A DNA stretch of 64,000 bases from Glutamicibacter mishrai (GCF_012221945.1 NZ_CP032549.1:3410001-3474000); one strand, 5' to 3'. Shown: positions 53,369-63,900, counted from the stretch's first letter. Program-made: numbers and translations. The notes: generated by a model not told the origin, from the sequence alone.

Positions 53369-54631
53369 GTGCACGCGTGGAATAACCCTGAGGTACCTCA
53401 GGTGGCTGGTTCAGCACCAATTTTGGAACTCTTCAACACCGCCACCGGTAACCTGCAGGCCACCGCACCTGCGGATGCGGCCAATGCAGCCGCCAGCATG
53501 TACGTCTGCGGGATCACCCCGTACGACGCCACCCATATGGGGCATGCGTCCACCTACGTGACCTTCGACCTCGTGCACCGCACCTGGCTGGACAGCGGTC
53601 GCACCGTCGCCTATTCGCAAAATATCACCGATGTCGACGACCCACTGCTTGAACGCGCAGAGGCCACCGGCGTGGATTGGCGTGACCTCGCTGAGCAGCA
53701 GGTCCAGCTGTTCCGCGACGACATGGAAGCACTGAACGTGATTCCGCCACAGAACTACATTGGCGCTGTCGAGTCCATCGAATGGCTGGTTCCGGTCGTT
53801 GAACAGCTGCTTGACGCAGGACTGGCCTACCGTGTTCCAGCTGGCGCCGACGGCGTTGAAGGCGACATCTACTTTGACACCTATGCAGCCGAGAACGACG
53901 CATGGAAACTGGGTTCTGTCTCCAACTATGACCGTGAAACCATGCTGGGATTCTTTGCCGAACGCGGCGGTGATCCCCAGCGCGAGGGCAAGCGCGATGC
54001 GCTGGATCCGTTGCTGTGGCGCGCGGCCCGTGCAGGCGAGCCATCGTGGGACGGCGGCAAGCTGGGCACCGGCCGCCCGGGATGGCATATCGAGTGTTCG
54101 GTGATCGCCCGCAAGACCTTGCCAGCGCCGTTCACTGTCCAAGGCGGCGGGTCCGATCTGATCTTCCCGCACCACGAATTCTCCGCAGCGCATGCGGCCG
54201 CTGGCGATCACCAGCAGCTGGCGCAAACATACGTGCATACCGGCATGGTGGGCCTGGACGGCGAGAAGATGAGCAAGTCACTGGGCAACCTGGTCTTGGT
54301 CTCCAAGCTGCGTGCCGCTGGGGTCGAGCCGGTGGCGATTCGCGCCGTGTTGCTCTCCCAGCACTACCGCACCAACTGGTTCTGGACCGAGGAATTGCTG
54401 GCCGAGGCTCAGCAGCGTGTTGCCTCGTGGCGCGAACGCCTCGTCGGCACCGGACTGGCCGAAGCCACCGCGCTCCTGACTCGCATCCGCTCGCGGATGG
54501 CTAATGACCTTGACGCGCCGGGCGCGTTGGACGCCGTTGACCAGTGGGCGGCGCGGCCGGCTGAAGGCAGCGGCGATGGCGAGCAGCTGTTGCGTGACGG
54601 GTTGGACGCGTTGCTGGGTCTCAAGCTGTAG
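53369..54631 (+). CDS. mshC: Cysteine:GlcN-Ins ligase (mycothiol synthesis)
   Basis: MshC ligates cysteine to GlcN-inositol using ATP. The 420-residue protein is cysteinyl-tRNA-synthetase-like, with [16 protein letters not shown] (first zinc Cys and HIGH-type motif), [21 protein letters not shown] and the [10 protein letters not shown] loop. It lacks the anticodon-binding domain of CysS, which fits its short length. GTG 53369 follows GAAAGGATG. Together with mshA it shows that this organism makes mycothiol. Confidence 0.94.
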   Translation: MHAWNNPEVPQVAGSAPILELFNTATGNLQATAPADAANAAASMYVCGITPYDATHMGHASTYVTFDLVHRTWLDSGRTVAYSQNITDVDDPLLERAEATGVDWRDLAEQQVQLFRDDMEALNVIPPQNYIGAVESIEWLVPVVEQLLDAGLAYRVPAGADGVEGDIYFDTYAAENDAWKLGSVSNYDRETMLGFFAERGGDPQREGKRDALDPLLWRAARAGEPSWDGGKLGTGRPGWHIECSVIARKTLPAPFTVQGGGSDLIFPHHEFSAAHAAAGDHQQLAQTYVHTGMVGLDGEKMSKSLGNLVLVSKLRAAGVEPVAIRAVLLSQHYRTNWFWTEELLAEAQQRVASWRERLVGTGLAEATALLTRIRSRMANDLDAPGALDAVDQWAARPAEGSGDGEQLLRDGLDALLGLKL

Positions 54632-54668
54632 GATCCGCGTTTGAACCGGGCGAATCGGTGTAACTTTC

Positions 54669-54701
54669 AGGGGTCGACTTCAAATTTCGAAGTCGGCCCC
54701 T
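54669..54701. terminator. Hairpin between convergent mshC and PAC2 genes
   Basis: AGGGGTCGACTTC pairs with GAAGTCGGCCCCT, a 13-bp stem with one mismatch, and spans the PAC2 stop codon. It follows mshC by 38 bases and can act in both directions. Confidence 0.65.
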
Positions 54702-55588
54702 GATCCGTCTGGGCGGAACTTCCCGCGACGGCGAAGATAGCGTTCGAACTCACGGGCAATGGACTCGCCGCTGGCCTCAGGCAAATCGCTGGTATCCGTC
54801 GCCTCTTCGAGCTGCTTGACGTACTTGGCCACATCCGGGTCCGCCGCCGCCAGTTCGTCAACGCCGTGCTTCCACGCCAGGGCATCATCGCGCAGCTGCT
54901 GATCTGACACGGTGATCGGCAGGAGCTCTTCGAGCATCTCGATGAAGGCTAGCTGGACCCGCGGGCTGGGGGACTGGGCCACGTAATGCGAGAGCTGCGC
55001 CCACAGCGACATGCTGGCAATCTCGCGGCGTTCGAACTCGATTCCCAAGATGGTCGGGATGCCGGAGGGGCCCTCGTAGTTCGAGGCTTCGATTTTGAAG
55101 TGTTCTTGAAGGCGCGGGTCGTCACTGGATAATGAGGTTGGCACCGGTCGGGTGTGCGGGACATCCGCCAGCAATGCGCCCAGGGTCAAGACGGCTTGCG
55201 CGTTATGTTCCTGCGCCACGTCGATGATTTGGGCGCAGAAGCTCTGCCATTTGAAGGTGGGCTCGACGCCAAGGACCACCAATAGGTCCGCGGCGGAGTG
55301 GGGGAGAGCCATCTTGTAGATTTCTGTGCGTGGCCAATCGACCATGCGTCCTTGGGCGGTGCGACGCGTCTTGGGGCGGGAGAACTGGTAGTCGTAGAAG
55401 TCGTCTTCGCCGATGGTGGCGATATGCTCGTAGGTGTTTTCTTCCAGAAGCAGTCGAACGGCGTCAGTTGCCGCAGAACCGGCGTCATTCCACCCCTCAA
55501 AGGCCGCCACGACGATAGTGGGGCGAATCTCATGGTGGGACTCGGCGATATAAGTATTCAGCGTTGGGGTGTGGAAATCCTTGTTCAT
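54680..55588 (-). CDS. PAC2 family protein
   Basis: The 302-residue soluble protein opens with VVAAFEGWNDAGSAATDA, then IDVAQEHNAQAVLTLGALLADVPHTRP and GIPTILGIE, the core of the PAC2 (proteasome assembly chaperone-like) fold seen in archaea and actinobacteria. The name comes from a yeast assembly chaperone; function in bacteria is not established. It is interesting beside a pup locus but does not by itself imply a proteasome. ATG 55588 is used. Confidence 0.88.
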   Translation of the reverse strand: MNKDFHTPTLNTYIAESHHEIRPTIVVAAFEGWNDAGSAATDAVRLLLEENTYEHIATIGEDDFYDYQFSRPKTRRTAQGRMVDWPRTEIYKMALPHSAADLLVVLGVEPTFKWQSFCAQIIDVAQEHNAQAVLTLGALLADVPHTRPVPTSLSSDDPRLQEHFKIEASNYEGPSGIPTILGIEFERREIASMSLWAQLSHYVAQSPSPRVQLAFIEMLEELLPITVSDQQLRDDALAWKHGVDELAAADPDVAKYVKQLEEATDTSDLPEASGESIAREFERYLRRRGKFRPDGSGADFEI

Positions 55589-55670
55589 TGAAAACTCCTA
55601 TGCAGCATTCTGGCCGTTGGCGTGGCTTGCCGAAGCGGCTTAGCCCCACTCTTCCATCTAGAATGGACTC

Positions 55671-56384
55671 ATGCCAAGCACCAGTTTTGACTTTAATTCC
55701 GGCTCAGAGCCCAGAACACCGCAAGCGGTCCTCTGGGATATGGACGGCACCCTGATCGACACCGAACCCTACTGGATCGTTGCCGAGGCGGAACTGGTGG
55801 CAGCTCATGGGGGAACGTGGACCGAAGAACAGGGGCTATCCCTGGTCGGAAGCGCACTGCCAAATTCGGCGAAGATTTTGCAAGAAGCCGGGGTCAAATT
55901 GCCGGCGCGTGAAATCATCGACCTGCTGAGCTCCCAGGTCGTAGCCGGGCTGCGCAAGGAAATCCCTTGGCGCCCAGGAGCCCGCGAACTGCTGGCAGCC
56001 TGCCATGCAGCGGGCATTCCCCAGGCTCTGGTGACGATGTCTGAACGCAGCATCGTCAACGAGCTCTTGGATCAGCTGCCGGAAGGCACCTTCCAGGCTT
56101 CGGTCACAGGGGAAGAAGTCAGCCAAGGCAAACCGCATCCTGAACCGTATCTGACCGGATTGCGTTTGCTTCAGGAAGTCTCAGGCAAAGAACTCAGCGC
56201 GGAAAAGTGCATTGGGTTTGAAGACTCGGTACCGGGCATTGCTTCGGCCTCGGCGGCGGGATTGCATGCTGTACTGGTGCCAAACGCCACGGATCCAGGC
56301 GATGGAAACTGGCGTCGGATAGATAGTTTAGACGGGGTTGATGTGGAAGAAATGACTCGATGGTTGGTGCAGGTTAGCGCGTGA
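55671..56384 (+). CDS. HAD-superfamily hydrolase (phosphoglycolate/beta-phosphoglucomutase-like)
   Basis: The 237-residue protein has WDMDGTLIDTEPYW (motif I with the nucleophile Asp), ALVTMSERS (motif II), and KPHPEPYL...GFEDSVPGI (motifs III/IV) with a helical cap between. Substrate is not determined. Its stop overlaps the site-2 protease start (GTGA), so it is translated in tandem. Confidence 0.88.
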   Translation: MPSTSFDFNSGSEPRTPQAVLWDMDGTLIDTEPYWIVAEAELVAAHGGTWTEEQGLSLVGSALPNSAKILQEAGVKLPAREIIDLLSSQVVAGLRKEIPWRPGARELLAACHAAGIPQALVTMSERSIVNELLDQLPEGTFQASVTGEEVSQGKPHPEPYLTGLRLLQEVSGKELSAEKCIGFEDSVPGIASASAAGLHAVLVPNATDPGDGNWRRIDSLDGVDVEEMTRWLVQVSA

Positions 56385-57508
56385 GCGATACTCAAGAAAA
56401 AGCTCCCGGAATCAAGCTAGGTCGTATTGGCGGCGTTCCGGTTTACCTGTCGAGCTCGTGGTTCATCATCACCGCGGTCATCACTATTTCGGTGGGGCTT
56501 CAGCTATCACGTAGCCAATGGATTCCGGCGCTCAACGCCTACTTCATGGGTTTCGCTTGCGCCGTGGTGATTGCCATTGCGGTGCTGGTCCACGAGGTCG
56601 CGCACGCCATGACTGCTCGTGCCTTCAAATGGCCTGATGCGCACATCGTCTTGACGCTGATGGGCGGGCACACCCAGTTCGGCTCCTTCAAGGCCAAGCC
56701 GGGAGCCTCGCTTTGGGTCGCGCTTTCGGGGCCGGTGTCGAACTTTGTTCTTGCCGGCCTTGGCTGGCTGATCATCCAGAACCTTGAACTCGGCATCTAC
56801 TCGAAGCTTCTCCTGGACTTCTTCGTATATGCCAACCTCCTGCTGGGTGCCTTTAACGCATTGCCAGGCTTGCCGCTGGACGGTGGCCGGCTGGTCGAAT
56901 CAATCGTTTGGAAGGCGACCGGCTCCCAGTTCAAGGGGACTATCGCCTCCAGCTGGGTTGGCCGCGTTATCGCGGTGGGCGTCGTCTTCTTCTTTGTTGT
57001 CTATCCATATTTACGCGGCGAAGAGATCCAGATCATCACCGCCGTAGTCGGGCTGATGGTTGCTGTGTTCATGTGGCAGGCAACCACCGGTCTGATTGCG
57101 CATTCGAAAATGATGCTGAACTTACCCACCGTGATCGCATCGGACTTGATGAAGCCGGCCTCGGCCATGCTGTCCCAGGTTACGGTTGCCGATGTCTTCG
57201 CGCGCCAGAGCCAGCGCGGAGGCGAAATCATTCTTGTTGACGGCAAGGGAATGCCAGTTGGCGTTGTAGACGCGCAGGCTATTTCCCGTGTGGATCGCGA
57301 CCGTGCCGCGGAAGTGCCGGCATTGGCCGTTGCCCGTGCCCTGGGCCAAGGAGCGATCGTGGCCGCAAGTTCAGACGGGCGAGCGCTGATCGATTATCTT
57401 GCCAGCGTCAGTTCGGTCGAATACGCAGTGATCAGCGATCAAGGACATGTTGTTGGCCTGTTGCATCAGCGGGATATCGTCCAAGCCGTCACCGGACGAC
57501 GCAAGTAA
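56381..57508 (+). CDS. Site-2 protease family (M50) with CBS domains
   Basis: The 375-residue membrane protein has about six helices, the zinc motif HEVAH (near residue 69) and the LPGLPLDGGR motif (third ligand Asp) of M50 proteases, followed by a pair of CBS-like modules (about 245-375). It cleaves membrane proteins within the bilayer; the CBS part likely senses nucleotides, as in related SpoIVFB-type proteases. It overlaps the HAD gene at GTGA. Confidence 0.9.
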   Translation: MSDTQEKAPGIKLGRIGGVPVYLSSSWFIITAVITISVGLQLSRSQWIPALNAYFMGFACAVVIAIAVLVHEVAHAMTARAFKWPDAHIVLTLMGGHTQFGSFKAKPGASLWVALSGPVSNFVLAGLGWLIIQNLELGIYSKLLLDFFVYANLLLGAFNALPGLPLDGGRLVESIVWKATGSQFKGTIASSWVGRVIAVGVVFFFVVYPYLRGEEIQIITAVVGLMVAVFMWQATTGLIAHSKMMLNLPTVIASDLMKPASAMLSQVTVADVFARQSQRGGEIILVDGKGMPVGVVDAQAISRVDRDRAAEVPALAVARALGQGAIVAASSDGRALIDYLASVSSVEYAVISDQGHVVGLLHQRDIVQAVTGRRK

Positions 57509-57551
57509 ACTTTCAAAGACTGTATAGAGCATTAAGAAAAGGATCACACCA

Positions 57552-58607
57552 GTGAGCGAAGCCAACAGCCAGGCACCCCACGGTGCGGCAGCCCGTCGTG
57601 GACCATTCCGCGTGGGCGACCGCGTACAGCTGACCGACGAAAAGCGCCGGATCAACACCATCACCTTGCAAAACGGCGGTGAGTTCCATACCCACAAGGG
57701 CGTCCTGCCGCATGAGGCCATCATTGGCCTGCCTGAAGGCTCTGTCATCGAGAACATCGATGGCTTCCGGTACCAGGCGCTTCGCCCGCTAGCCAAGGAC
57801 TTCGTGCTCTCGATGCCTCGTGGCGCAACCGTGGTGTATCCAAAGGATGCGGCTCAGATCGTCCAGTTCGGCGACATCTTCCCGGGCGCACGCGTAGTCG
57901 AAGCCGGTGTTGGCTCCGGCGCGCTGTCAATTTCCCTGCTTCGCGCTGTTGGCGATGAAGGATTCCTGCACTCCTTCGAACGCCGCGAAGAGTTCGCTGA
58001 CATTGCTCGAGGCAACGTGTCCACCGTTTTCGGCGGCGATCACCCTTCATGGAAGATCTCCATCGGTGATTTCCAGGACAAGGTCGTCGAACTTGAAGAG
58101 CCAGGCAGCGTGGATCGAGTAGTACTCGATATGCTCAGCCCTTGGGAGTGCCTTGACGCTGTGGCCACCGTTCTTGCGCCCGGCGGCGTGTGGACCAATT
58201 ACGTCTCCTCGGTGACGCAGATGTCGCGTGTAGTTGAAGCCATTCGAGCTTCCGGGCAGTTCACTGAGCCAGAGTGCTTCGAGACCTTGGTACGTGGCTG
58301 GCACGTTGATGGATTGGCTGTGCGCCCGGACCACCGCATGGTGGCTCATACTGCCTTCTTGATTACCTGCCGTCGTTTGGCTGATTCAGCGGATGGAATT
58401 CCCAAGGCCAAGCGCATCAAGGAGCATTCGTACTCAGCCGAAGACTTGAGCGCGTGGACTCGCGACCATGACGAGCAGGAGTGGAGCGCCGAAGCATTGG
58501 GCGAACGAGGCATTTCGGATAAGAAGCTCCGGCGTGCTGCTCGGGATGCTCATCAGGCTGTTCGAGTGCGTGATGCCCAGGACCCCGAGGCGGACTCCAA
58601 CGAGTAA
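57552..58607 (+). CDS. trmI: tRNA (adenine-N1)-methyltransferase TrmI
   Basis: TrmI forms m1A58 (and 57 in some species) in the tRNA T-loop. The 351-residue product has an N-terminal beta domain, RVVEAGVGSGALSISLL as the SAM motif near residue 115, and VLDMLSPWECL as the catalytic region, all typical of actinobacterial TrmI. The C-terminus is charged. GTG 57552 has AAAGGATC upstream. In actinobacteria trmI commonly precedes arc/mpa, as here. Confidence 0.94.
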   Translation: MSEANSQAPHGAAARRGPFRVGDRVQLTDEKRRINTITLQNGGEFHTHKGVLPHEAIIGLPEGSVIENIDGFRYQALRPLAKDFVLSMPRGATVVYPKDAAQIVQFGDIFPGARVVEAGVGSGALSISLLRAVGDEGFLHSFERREEFADIARGNVSTVFGGDHPSWKISIGDFQDKVVELEEPGSVDRVVLDMLSPWECLDAVATVLAPGGVWTNYVSSVTQMSRVVEAIRASGQFTEPECFETLVRGWHVDGLAVRPDHRMVAHTAFLITCRRLADSADGIPKAKRIKEHSYSAEDLSAWTRDHDEQEWSAEALGERGISDKKLRRAARDAHQAVRVRDAQDPEADSNE

Positions 58608-58621
58608 TTGATAATATTGAC

Positions 58622-58652
58622 CACATAATGAGATGGTTTGTCTCATTATGTG
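58622..58652. repeat. Inverted repeat after trmI
   Basis: CACATAATGAGA (58622-58633) and TCTCATTATGTG (58641-58652) form a perfect 12-bp inverted repeat with a 7-base spacer. It is AT-rich and has no T-run; it could be a regulator site or an RNA stem. Confidence 0.6.
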
Positions 58653-58656
58653 ACTA

Positions 58657-58687
58657 CAGGCCCTGAGTGTTCTGCACTCGGGGCCTG
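58657..58687 (+). terminator. Terminator after trmI
   Basis: CAGGCCCTGAGTG pairs with CACTCGGGGCCTG (13 positions, one G-U), followed by AAGTTCTT. It lies between trmI and arc. Confidence 0.65.
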
Positions 58688-58784
58688 AAGTTCTTAGGAT
58701 GGGACTAAGACGGTGCGCTGAGCATCGCAAAAACCTCGCTGGAATCAATAAAGTCCAGTGACGTTGAATGTGGGGAGTTGGAAC

Positions 58785-60467
58785 GTGAACGAAAATCACG
58801 AGGCAGAGCAATTGGCTGAACGGCTTCAGATGACCGAACGCCAGGTCAATGTGCTGCGCGACAAGAATCGCAACCTCGACAAGCAACTTGCCGGGCTCAG
58901 CGGAAACAACCAGCGGTTGGTCGCGTTGCTTGAAACGACGCGCGAACAGATCATCACTTTGAAAGCCGCCTTGGAAAAGGACGGCGACACTCCCTTCAGC
59001 TACGGCACCGTTGTTGCCAAGCACCCGCGCCAGCACCCGGAACCTGGATCAGGTATCGAGTCCACTGGAGCCCAAGCCGTTGACGTGATCTATTCCGGCC
59101 GCAAAATGCGCGTCGCCGTCAGCCCGCTGATGGATTTCGACTCGGTGCTGGTCGGGCAGCAGGTTCTGCTGAACGAAGCATTGGTCGTTGTTGCCGCCTT
59201 GGGGTTCGAGGAAACCGGCGAATTGGTCACCGTCAAGGAGCTGCTGGAGAACAACCTGGCAGTGGTGATGGCACGCGCAGACGACCAGCGGGTCATCGAA
59301 CTGGCGGATCCGCTGCGCAAGACCCACTTGCGGGTGGGCGACCAGCTGACCGTTGATTCCCGCAGCGGCATGGCGGTCAGCCGCGTCCAGCTGACCGATA
59401 TGCAGTCCCTGGTCTTGGAAGAAGTTCCTGAAATCTCCTATTCGGACATCGGCGGGTTGAACTCGCAGATCGAAGCCATCAAGGACTCGGTGGAACTGCC
59501 TTTCACCCATCCCGAGCTCTACCGCGAACATGGGCTGAGCGCCCCCAAAGGCATCTTGCTCTACGGTCCTCCGGGCTGCGGCAAGACGCTGATTGCCAAG
59601 GCCGTCGCCCATTCCTTGGCCCAACGAGTTGTCGAACGCAAAGAAGGCACCAGCACCCGGAGCTATTTCCTGAACATCAAAGGGCCGGAGCTGCTGGACA
59701 AGTACGTCGGCGAGACCGAACGACACATTCGCCTGATTTTCGCCCGCGCTCGGGAAAAGGCGCTGCACGGCGATCCAGTCGTCGTGTTCTTTGACGAGAT
59801 GGAAGCCCTGTTCCGCACCCGCGGCACCGGCGTATCTTCCGACGTGGAGACCACGATCGTTCCGCAGCTGCTGGCAGAAATCGATGGCGTGGAGCGGCTG
59901 GACAATGTCATTGTCATCGGCGCATCAAACCGTGAAGACATGATTGATCCTGCCATCCTGCGACCAGGTCGCCTGGATGTGAAGATCAAGATTCGCCGGC
60001 CAGACGCCCAGGGTGCCACCGAGATCTTCAGCAAGTACCTGACCACGGACCTGCCATTGCACGAAACCGAGCTGGCTGCCGATCACAACAACAGCGACGC
60101 CACGATCCGCCGGATGATCGATTCCACCGTTGCTGAAATGTACTCCACCGAGCGGATCAACGAATTCCTGGAAGTCACCTACGTCACCGGGCAGAGCGAG
60201 ATTCTGTACTTCAAAGATTTTGCCTCGGGAGCTGTCATCCACAACATCGTCGACCGCGCGAAGAAGCACGCAATCAAAGCACTGATCACCTCGGGCGAGC
60301 GTGGCTTGAAGCAGGAATACCTCCTGCGCGCCGTTCGAGAAGAATTCGCCGAGCACGAAGACATGCCAAACACCACCAACCCGGATGACTGGGCACGAAT
60401 CTCCGGACGAAAGGGCGAGCGCATCAGCAATATCCGTTCGCTGGTCAACCGCCAGGCCGCCTCATGA
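58785..60467 (+). CDS. arc: Proteasome-associated ATPase-type AAA unfoldase (ARC/Mpa), without QYL tail
   Basis: The 560-residue AAA protein has an N-terminal coiled coil (about 5-55), which binds Pup in Mpa, two OB folds (about 70-220), Walker A GPPGCGKT, Walker [11 protein letters not shown], and the SRH-type [18 protein letters not shown]. It forms a hexameric ring that unfolds pupylated proteins. The C-terminus ends [10 protein letters not shown] and lacks the GQYL-like docking end of Mpa. GTG 58785 has GGGGAG 7 bases upstream; the upstream frame is not family-like. It overlaps dop at ATGA. Confidence 0.94.
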   Translation: MNENHEAEQLAERLQMTERQVNVLRDKNRNLDKQLAGLSGNNQRLVALLETTREQIITLKAALEKDGDTPFSYGTVVAKHPRQHPEPGSGIESTGAQAVDVIYSGRKMRVAVSPLMDFDSVLVGQQVLLNEALVVVAALGFEETGELVTVKELLENNLAVVMARADDQRVIELADPLRKTHLRVGDQLTVDSRSGMAVSRVQLTDMQSLVLEEVPEISYSDIGGLNSQIEAIKDSVELPFTHPELYREHGLSAPKGILLYGPPGCGKTLIAKAVAHSLAQRVVERKEGTSTRSYFLNIKGPELLDKYVGETERHIRLIFARAREKALHGDPVVVFFDEMEALFRTRGTGVSSDVETTIVPQLLAEIDGVERLDNVIVIGASNREDMIDPAILRPGRLDVKIKIRRPDAQGATEIFSKYLTTDLPLHETELAADHNNSDATIRRMIDSTVAEMYSTERINEFLEVTYVTGQSEILYFKDFASGAVIHNIVDRAKKHAIKALITSGERGLKQEYLLRAVREEFAEHEDMPNTTNPDDWARISGRKGERISNIRSLVNRQAAS

Positions 60468-62080
60468 GCGCGCGCCGCCTCGTCGGGCTTGAAACCGAAT
60501 ACGGCATCATCCGACCGCAAATGCCCAAGGCCAATGCGACCGTGCTTTCGGCGCAAATTGTTGATGCCTATGCGCAACTGGTCGCCGAACAGAGTTCGTC
60601 TGCGGCCGCGGCGCGCTGGGACTATGCCGATGAAACTCCCTTGCAGGATGCCCGCGGTTTCGCGATGGACCGAGATCAAGCCCATCCGAGCCAACTGACA
60701 GATGCTGAACCGGAGCTCGAAGAACAAGGGGTCTGGACCGCGGAGTCCATCGCCCTGGACGGTAATGACGCGCGAGTGGGTTCAACCCTTTACCAGGAGA
60801 AGGACTCCACTGATGTCGTGATGAACATGGTGCTGGGCAACGGGGCACGCCTCTATGTCGACCATGCACATCCTGAATATTCCAGTCCCGAATCATTGAC
60901 TCCCCGCGCTGCCGTCCTGTGGGACCAAGCCGGCGATGAGGTCATGCGCCGCGCTGCTCAAACGGCCCGGCGGTTGGGCAGCGGCGAGTTATTGCTCTAT
61001 AAGAACAACACCGACAACAAGTCGGTATCCTACGGGGCACACGAAAACTATTTGATTCCCCGGGCCGTTGAATTCCCCTCGATCGTCCAGGGGCTGACAC
61101 CATTCTTCGTCAGCCGCCAGATCTATTGCGGCGCCGGACGGGTGGGGCAAGGCATGCTCAACGAGAAGCCTGCATTCCAGATTTCGCAGCGTGCAGATTT
61201 TTTTGAAGCTGAAGTTGGATTGGAAACCACGATTAATCGTCCAATCATCAACACCCGCGATGAGCCGCATGCGAACTGGGATAAGTACCGCCGCCTCCAT
61301 GTGATCATTGGCGACGCCAACCTGGGCCAGATCTCAACGCTGCTCAGGGTGGGGACCACCAATTTGGTGCTCTCGCTTATCGAAGCGAATATGGCGCCAG
61401 ATCTGGAACTAGTCGACCCGGTCCAAGCGCTCCAGCAAATCAGCCACGACCCGAGCCTCAAGACCCGGGTCAAATTCCGCGGGGGACTGGAGCTCTCGGC
61501 CGTGGAAATCCAGAGGCTCTACCTTGAAGCCAGCGAGAAGTACTGTGCAGAAAGGGGCATCGAGGATCCCGATACCACGGAGATCCTGACTCGGTGGGCC
61601 CAGATCCTTGACATCCTTGAGCATGATCCGATGCAAGCGGCCGACCAAATTGACTGGATTGCCAAGTACAAGCTCATCAGCGGATTCACCCAGCGGCACC
61701 AGCTCTCACTCGCGGATCCGCGAGTCGCGATGATGGATTTGCAGTGGGCCGACCTGCGCACCGACAAGGGCTTGTATTACCGCCTGGCTGCGCGAGGCGC
61801 GATCCAGACGTTGTTCAGTCAGGATGAAATCAATCAGGCAGTTGAAACGCCGCCCCAGGACACCCGCGCGTACCTTCGCGGCATGGCACTTCAGCGTTAT
61901 GCGCCATATGTGGTTGCCGCCAACTGGGACGCCTTGTCCTTCGCGGTGCCGGGAGCCCGGAAGATCAGCCGATTCCACATGTCCGAACCATTGCAGGGGA
62001 CCCGCCAGAGCGTTGGCGATCTGTTCGACGCCGAATTGGAAATTTCGGAATTTATCGACGAATTGGCTCGACGCAGATAA
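60464..62080 (+). CDS. dop: Pup deamidase/depupylase
   Basis: Dop converts the C-terminal Gln of Pup to Glu and removes Pup from substrates. The 538-residue member of the carboxylate-amine ligase fold has the ATP-grasp start GLETEYGI near residue 7 and later [20 protein letters not shown] and DLQWADLR segments shared with PafA. Residues 40-95 contain an insertion of low complexity ([13 protein letters not shown]) that corresponds to the Dop loop. ATG 60464 overlaps the arc stop. Confidence 0.94.
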   Translation: MSARRLVGLETEYGIIRPQMPKANATVLSAQIVDAYAQLVAEQSSSAAAARWDYADETPLQDARGFAMDRDQAHPSQLTDAEPELEEQGVWTAESIALDGNDARVGSTLYQEKDSTDVVMNMVLGNGARLYVDHAHPEYSSPESLTPRAAVLWDQAGDEVMRRAAQTARRLGSGELLLYKNNTDNKSVSYGAHENYLIPRAVEFPSIVQGLTPFFVSRQIYCGAGRVGQGMLNEKPAFQISQRADFFEAEVGLETTINRPIINTRDEPHANWDKYRRLHVIIGDANLGQISTLLRVGTTNLVLSLIEANMAPDLELVDPVQALQQISHDPSLKTRVKFRGGLELSAVEIQRLYLEASEKYCAERGIEDPDTTEILTRWAQILDILEHDPMQAADQIDWIAKYKLISGFTQRHQLSLADPRVAMMDLQWADLRTDKGLYYRLAARGAIQTLFSQDEINQAVETPPQDTRAYLRGMALQRYAPYVVAANWDALSFAVPGARKISRFHMSEPLQGTRQSVGDLFDAELEISEFIDELARRR

Positions 62081-62146
62081 ACGGCGCAGAATAGGTGTGA
62101 GTCTCGGGACCTAATTCCGGGATTCACCAATTTTTAGGAGAATAAG

Positions 62147-62332
62147 ATGACTCAGGAAAGCTTCTCAGCTCGCCGCAACACGCAGAACCAGGCGGCGGAA
62201 AACGAACAGGTGCAGGTCAACACCACCGGCCAATCAGCAGGCGTTGATGACTTGCTCGACGAAATCGATTCCGTCCTTGAATCCAATGCCGAGGAATTCG
62301 TCCGCGGTTTCGTCCAAAAGGGCGGCCAGTAA
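62147..62332 (+). CDS. pup: Prokaryotic ubiquitin-like protein Pup
   Basis: The 61-residue protein has a disordered Gln/Asn/Ser-rich half followed by the helix VDDLLDEIDSVLESNAEEF and the ending VRGFVQKGGQ. It terminates in GGQ, so Dop must deamidate it before PafA can attach it to lysine. AGGAG precedes the ATG by 9 bases. It lies 66 bases after dop and 76 bases before pafA, leaving no room for proteasome genes between. Confidence 0.96.
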   Translation: MTQESFSARRNTQNQAAENEQVQVNTTGQSAGVDDLLDEIDSVLESNAEEFVRGFVQKGGQ

Positions 62333-62408
62333 AACACCTGCGTGAATAACGCAGCCGAGATCTGGCATCACATTAGGCAACGCCGCAGGCGAGGGGAAGT
62401 AACTACGC

Positions 62409-63782
62409 GTGGATCGCAGAATTTACGGGCTGGAAACCGAATTTGGACTAACCTATGTTCCGTCTGACGGACGCCGGCTGACTCCTGAAGATGCCGCACG
62501 GCATCTGTTCAAACCAGTGGTCAACTGGGGGCGAAGCTCCAACGTCTTCCTGGAGAACGGATCACGGCTCTATCTGGATGTTGGCTCTCATCCTGAATAC
62601 GCCACCGCCGAATGCGATCAGGTGAAGCAACTCATCGCACATGACCGCGCCGGTGAAGCCTTCATGCTTGATCTCGTTGACCAGGCCGAAGACCAGTTGT
62701 TGGAAGAAGGCCATGAAGGCCGAATCTACATGTTCAAAAACAATGTGGACTCGGCAGGCAACTCCTATGGCTGCCATGAAAACTATTTGATTCCCCGCAA
62801 GATCGAATTCAAACGGCTTGCTGACATGCTCATCCCGTTCTTGGTCACCCGGCAATTGCTCTGCGGTGCCGGGCATCTGATCACCGAGGACGATCAAACC
62901 AAGTTCGTCTTTTCCCAGCGCGCCGATCACATGTGGGAAGGCGTGTCGTCGGCCACGACCCGCTCGCGTCCGATCATCAATACCCGCGACGAACCGCACG
63001 CTGACGCGGAATACCATCGACGCCTGCATGTTATCGTGGGCGATTCCACCATGAGCGAGACGACCCAGCTGCTCAAGATCGGCGCCACCGACCTGGTTCT
63101 GCGCTTGATCGAATCCGGGGAGATCTACCATGATCTGCGGCTGGAAAATCCGATTCGTTCCATCCGCCAGATCTCGCATGACTTTAATGGCCAGACCGTG
63201 GTCCGACTGATGGGCGGCGACGAGCCGACGGCATTGCAGATCCAATGGATCCTGTTCGAATCCGTGACCGAGTTCGTTAAACGCCACGGCGCACATCACG
63301 ATCAAGTCGATCGAGTGCTTGAACTGTGGGAACGGACCTTGACCGCGATCGAAAGCGAAAATTATTCGCTTATCGACCAGGACATCGACTGGGCCATCAA
63401 GCATAAGCTGCTGCACGGCTACGCGCAGAAGAACTCGCTGGAGCTGTCTTCGCCGCGCCTGGCGCAGCTGAACTTGACCTATCACGATATCGACCCGGCA
63501 CGTGGCCTTTTCCATGTGCTGAAACGGCGTGGACTGGTTTCGAGCGTTGTCAGCGATGCGGACATCCGCGACGCCGTGGAGAATCCACCGGCTACGACAC
63601 GCGCAGCGATCCGAAGCAAGTTCATCCGTGCCGCTCGTGCCAATGGCCGGCGCTACAGTGCAGACTGGGTTCATATGAAATATGAGGACGAGCCGGGCGG
63701 AATCGTGCTCTGCAAGGACCCATTTGCAATCAACGACCCCGAAGTCGATAAGCTCATTGACCTCATGGGTCAGCGTCCCTGA
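62409..63782 (+). CDS. pafA: Pup--protein ligase
   Basis: PafA uses ATP to link the C-terminal Glu of Pup to substrate lysines. The 457-residue protein begins DRRIYGLETEFGLTYV after the initiator, with the ligase signature LDVGSHPEYATAECD near residue 57, TRDEPHAD and late NGRRYSADWVHMKYE. GTG 62409 follows GGGGAAG. The normal mycobacterial order would have prcB-prcA between pup and a pafA further on; here pafA follows pup directly. Confidence 0.95.
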   Translation: MDRRIYGLETEFGLTYVPSDGRRLTPEDAARHLFKPVVNWGRSSNVFLENGSRLYLDVGSHPEYATAECDQVKQLIAHDRAGEAFMLDLVDQAEDQLLEEGHEGRIYMFKNNVDSAGNSYGCHENYLIPRKIEFKRLADMLIPFLVTRQLLCGAGHLITEDDQTKFVFSQRADHMWEGVSSATTRSRPIINTRDEPHADAEYHRRLHVIVGDSTMSETTQLLKIGATDLVLRLIESGEIYHDLRLENPIRSIRQISHDFNGQTVVRLMGGDEPTALQIQWILFESVTEFVKRHGAHHDQVDRVLELWERTLTAIESENYSLIDQDIDWAIKHKLLHGYAQKNSLELSSPRLAQLNLTYHDIDPARGLFHVLKRRGLVSSVVSDADIRDAVENPPATTRAAIRSKFIRAARANGRRYSADWVHMKYEDEPGGIVLCKDPFAINDPEVDKLIDLMGQRP

Positions 63783-63837
63783 CCAGCGGGCGGAAAGACT
63801 TTTCACAGCTACGAACCCTAGGGTGGTAGCAGTGAGT

Positions 63838-63868
63838 TTGATACCCGCTTGCTGGGTATCTGTATAAA
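63838..63868 (+). promoter_or_regulatory. Candidate promoter with small hairpin before the lipoprotein gene
   Basis: TTGATA (63838-63843) and TGTATA (63861-63866, overlapping TATAAA) are 17 bases apart. GATACCC-N7-GGGTATC (63840-63860) fills the spacer as an inverted repeat, which could be either an operator or the end of the pafA message. Confidence 0.4.
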
Positions 63869-63900
63869 TTTTCATTTTTGACTTCAACGAAAGTAGATTC

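Noticed and set aside
54680..55588. PAC2 protein as evidence for a local proteasome
   Set aside because: PAC2-fold proteins occur widely in actinobacteria and archaea; no 20S genes are present, so no inference is made.
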